Shown here piece after piece: positions 5,225 to 6,360 of a stretch of DNA of 6,360 nt. The stretch comes from Acidobacteriota bacterium (GTDB lineage Bacteria > Acidobacteriota > Terriglobia > Terriglobales > Acidobacteriaceae), in contig JAGWML010000176.1 of the NCBI GenBank assembly GCA_028873155.1, forward strand, positions 1 to 6,360, written 5' to 3'. Both the position numbers and the translations under genes were made by a program. Positions within the stretch are counted from its first letter, which is position 1. Every line of letters starts with the position of its first letter. Under the pieces are notes generated by a model. That model saw nothing but the letters and a program-made list of their open reading frames with translations, ran no database searches and was not told the DNA's origin.

Positions 5225-6288
5225 AGCGCCCCTGGCTCGCGCCGCTCGTCCCGCTCTACGCAGCCGGCATAGCCCTGCGCGACCTCCGCCTGCACCGCGG
5301 CTGGGAGCCGGTCCGCGTTCCCGGGTACCCGGTCATCTCCGTCGGGAATCTCTCCACCGGAGGAGCAGGAAAGACTCCTTTCACCGTTGCTCTGGCTCAC
5401 CTTCTCCAGGCACGCGGCTATCGCGTCAATGTGCTCTCGCGTGGCTACGGGCGCGACTCGTCACAGCCAATGCGTGTCGATCCAGCGGGCAGCGCGCGGC
5501 ACTTCGGTGATGAGCCTTTACTCATCGCGCGCTCCGAGATTCCCGTTTATGTCGCTGCACAGCGCTATGACGCCGCAATCCTCGCCGAAAGGGACTTCAT
5601 CGCCTCAGGCGGTACGCTCTCCGACGAGCGTGTACCCCTGGTGCATCTTCTCGACGACGGCTTCCAGCACCGCCAACTCCATCGCGACATCGAGATCCTG
5701 CTCCTCAACCGCGCAGACTGGCAGGACTCGCTGCTCCCCGCCGGCAACCTGCGCGAGCCCCTCCGCGCCGCCGCCCGGGCTCATGTCATCGCCATCCCAA
5801 CTGAGGACCTCGGCCTCGAAGCCGAGCTCCGCGCCCGCGGCCTCACCTGCCCCATCTGGCGCATCCGCCGCCGCATGGAAGTTCCTGCCGTCACCGGCCC
5901 CGTCGCCGCCTTCTGCGGCATCGCCCGCCCCGCGCAGTTTTTCGCCGGGCTTGAAGCCCAGGGGCTCAAACTCGTCGTGCGCCGTGCATTCCCTGACCAC
6001 CACCGCTTCACCGTCGCTGACCTGAACAAGCTCGCCACCGAAGCGTTCACCGCTGGCGCCACTGCCCTCGTCACCACGGAGAAGGACGCCGTCCGTATCG
6101 GCACTCTGCCACATCCCCTTCCACACGACATGCCGCTGCTCACAGCCACCCTCACCGTGCAGCTTGAAGACAAGCCAGCAGCGCTCGACTGGCTGGAGAG
6201 ACGGCTGGCAGAGTCGCATCTGGCGCAGGCCCATCGTCGCGCCACGGATAGGCAAGCCAGCCATGATCCCTCCAGCACTCGCCTCTGA
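5221..6288 (+). CDS. lpxK: Tetraacyldisaccharide 4'-kinase
   Basis: LpxK phosphorylates the 4'-hydroxyl of the tetraacylated lipid A disaccharide 1-phosphate using ATP, giving lipid IVA, the acceptor for WaaA. It is a membrane-associated P-loop kinase of 355 residues. An N-terminal amphipathic or hydrophobic helix spans 5-20. The Walker A loop is GNLSTGGAGKTP at 42-53 with K51 and T52. Then come LSRGYGR at 72-78, GDEP at 96-99 and DDGFQHRQLHRDIE at 145-158, whose two Asp and His match the family active site. FPDHHRF is at 257-263 and TTEKDAVRI at 285-293. The ATG is chosen because it overlaps the waaA stop as ATGA, with GGAG at 5208-5211 nine bases upstream; the longer open frame from 4804 is an out-of-frame reading of waaA. 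After the usual C-terminus near 330, a polar 25-residue tail (ESHLAQAHRR onward) looks non-essential. Codons at about 5340-5660 are less GC-ending than the rest. Confidence 0.96.
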   Translation: MKRPWLAPLVPLYAAGIALRDLRLHRGWEPVRVPGYPVISVGNLSTGGAGKTPFTVALAHLLQARGYRVNVLSRGYGRDSSQPMRVDPAGSARHFGDEPLLIARSEIPVYVAAQRYDAAILAERDFIASGGTLSDERVPLVHLLDDGFQHRQLHRDIEILLLNRADWQDSLLPAGNLREPLRAAARAHVIAIPTEDLGLEAELRARGLTCPIWRIRRRMEVPAVTGPVAAFCGIARPAQFFAGLEAQGLKLVVRRAFPDHHRFTVADLNKLATEAFTAGATALVTTEKDAVRIGTLPHPLPHDMPLLTATLTVQLEDKPAALDWLERRLAESHLAQAHRRATDRQASHDPSSTRL

Positions 6289-6360
6289 AACCTCCCGCCC
6301 CACCGCCACGAGCGCAGAATCCATGTGAGAAAATCGTAGTTTGCAAGCGCAATCCAAGTT
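6289..6360. other. Downstream tail, no gene seen
   Basis: The last 72 bases hold no stem-loop with a T run and no start codon opening a long frame; the ATG at 6323 is followed at once by TGA. TTGC at 6341-6344 and GCAA at 6349-6352 form only a four-base inverted repeat. This is probably intergenic sequence before the next gene, outside the window. Confidence 0.4.

Overview
The window is GC-rich DNA with very strong G/C bias at third codon positions. It carries core lipid A/Kdo genes, so the host is a diderm (Gram-negative type) bacterium. The base composition, and the waaA-lpxK pair beside small secreted and membrane proteins, remind me of Acidobacteriota (Terriglobia). That placement is an inference from style, not a proven assignment.

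Layout, left to right. (1) 1-926: an unrecognised four-helix membrane protein on the + strand. Its codon use is clearly less GC-rich than the rest, and its possible promoter has a 12-bp palindrome over the -10 box. (2) 940-2435: a probable promoter with a perfect TTGACA, then a 34-codon membrane-peptide ORF with a good ribosome-binding site, then a drug/metabolite-superfamily sugar-type transporter starting at TTG. The transporter has two EamA-like halves and an unusual two-helix C-terminal extension. (3) 2515-2934, minus strand: a four-helix 139-residue membrane protein of unknown function. (4) 2935-3228: a 294-bp gap with a 12-bp palindrome and a doubtful 40-codon + strand ORF. (5) 3229-3885, minus strand: a secreted or periplasmic protein of unknown function. 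(6) 3944-6288: waaA (kdtA) and lpxK, overlapping by ATGA, an evident two-gene operon. (7) 6289-6360: a short tail with no recognisable gene.

The best-understood part is waaA-lpxK. LpxK phosphorylates the 4'-position of the lipid A disaccharide to give lipid IVA, and WaaA then adds Kdo from CMP-Kdo. The secreted-protein gene starts only 58 bp from waaA and diverges from it, so the two share a very compact regulatory region. The other genes have no visible functional link to lipopolysaccharide synthesis. I see no tRNA, rRNA, CRISPR array, transposase or convincing intrinsic terminator. Most of the window is ordinary. The items most worth following up are the foreign-looking first gene with its operator-like palindrome, the small ORF ahead of the transporter, and the transporter's C-terminal extension.
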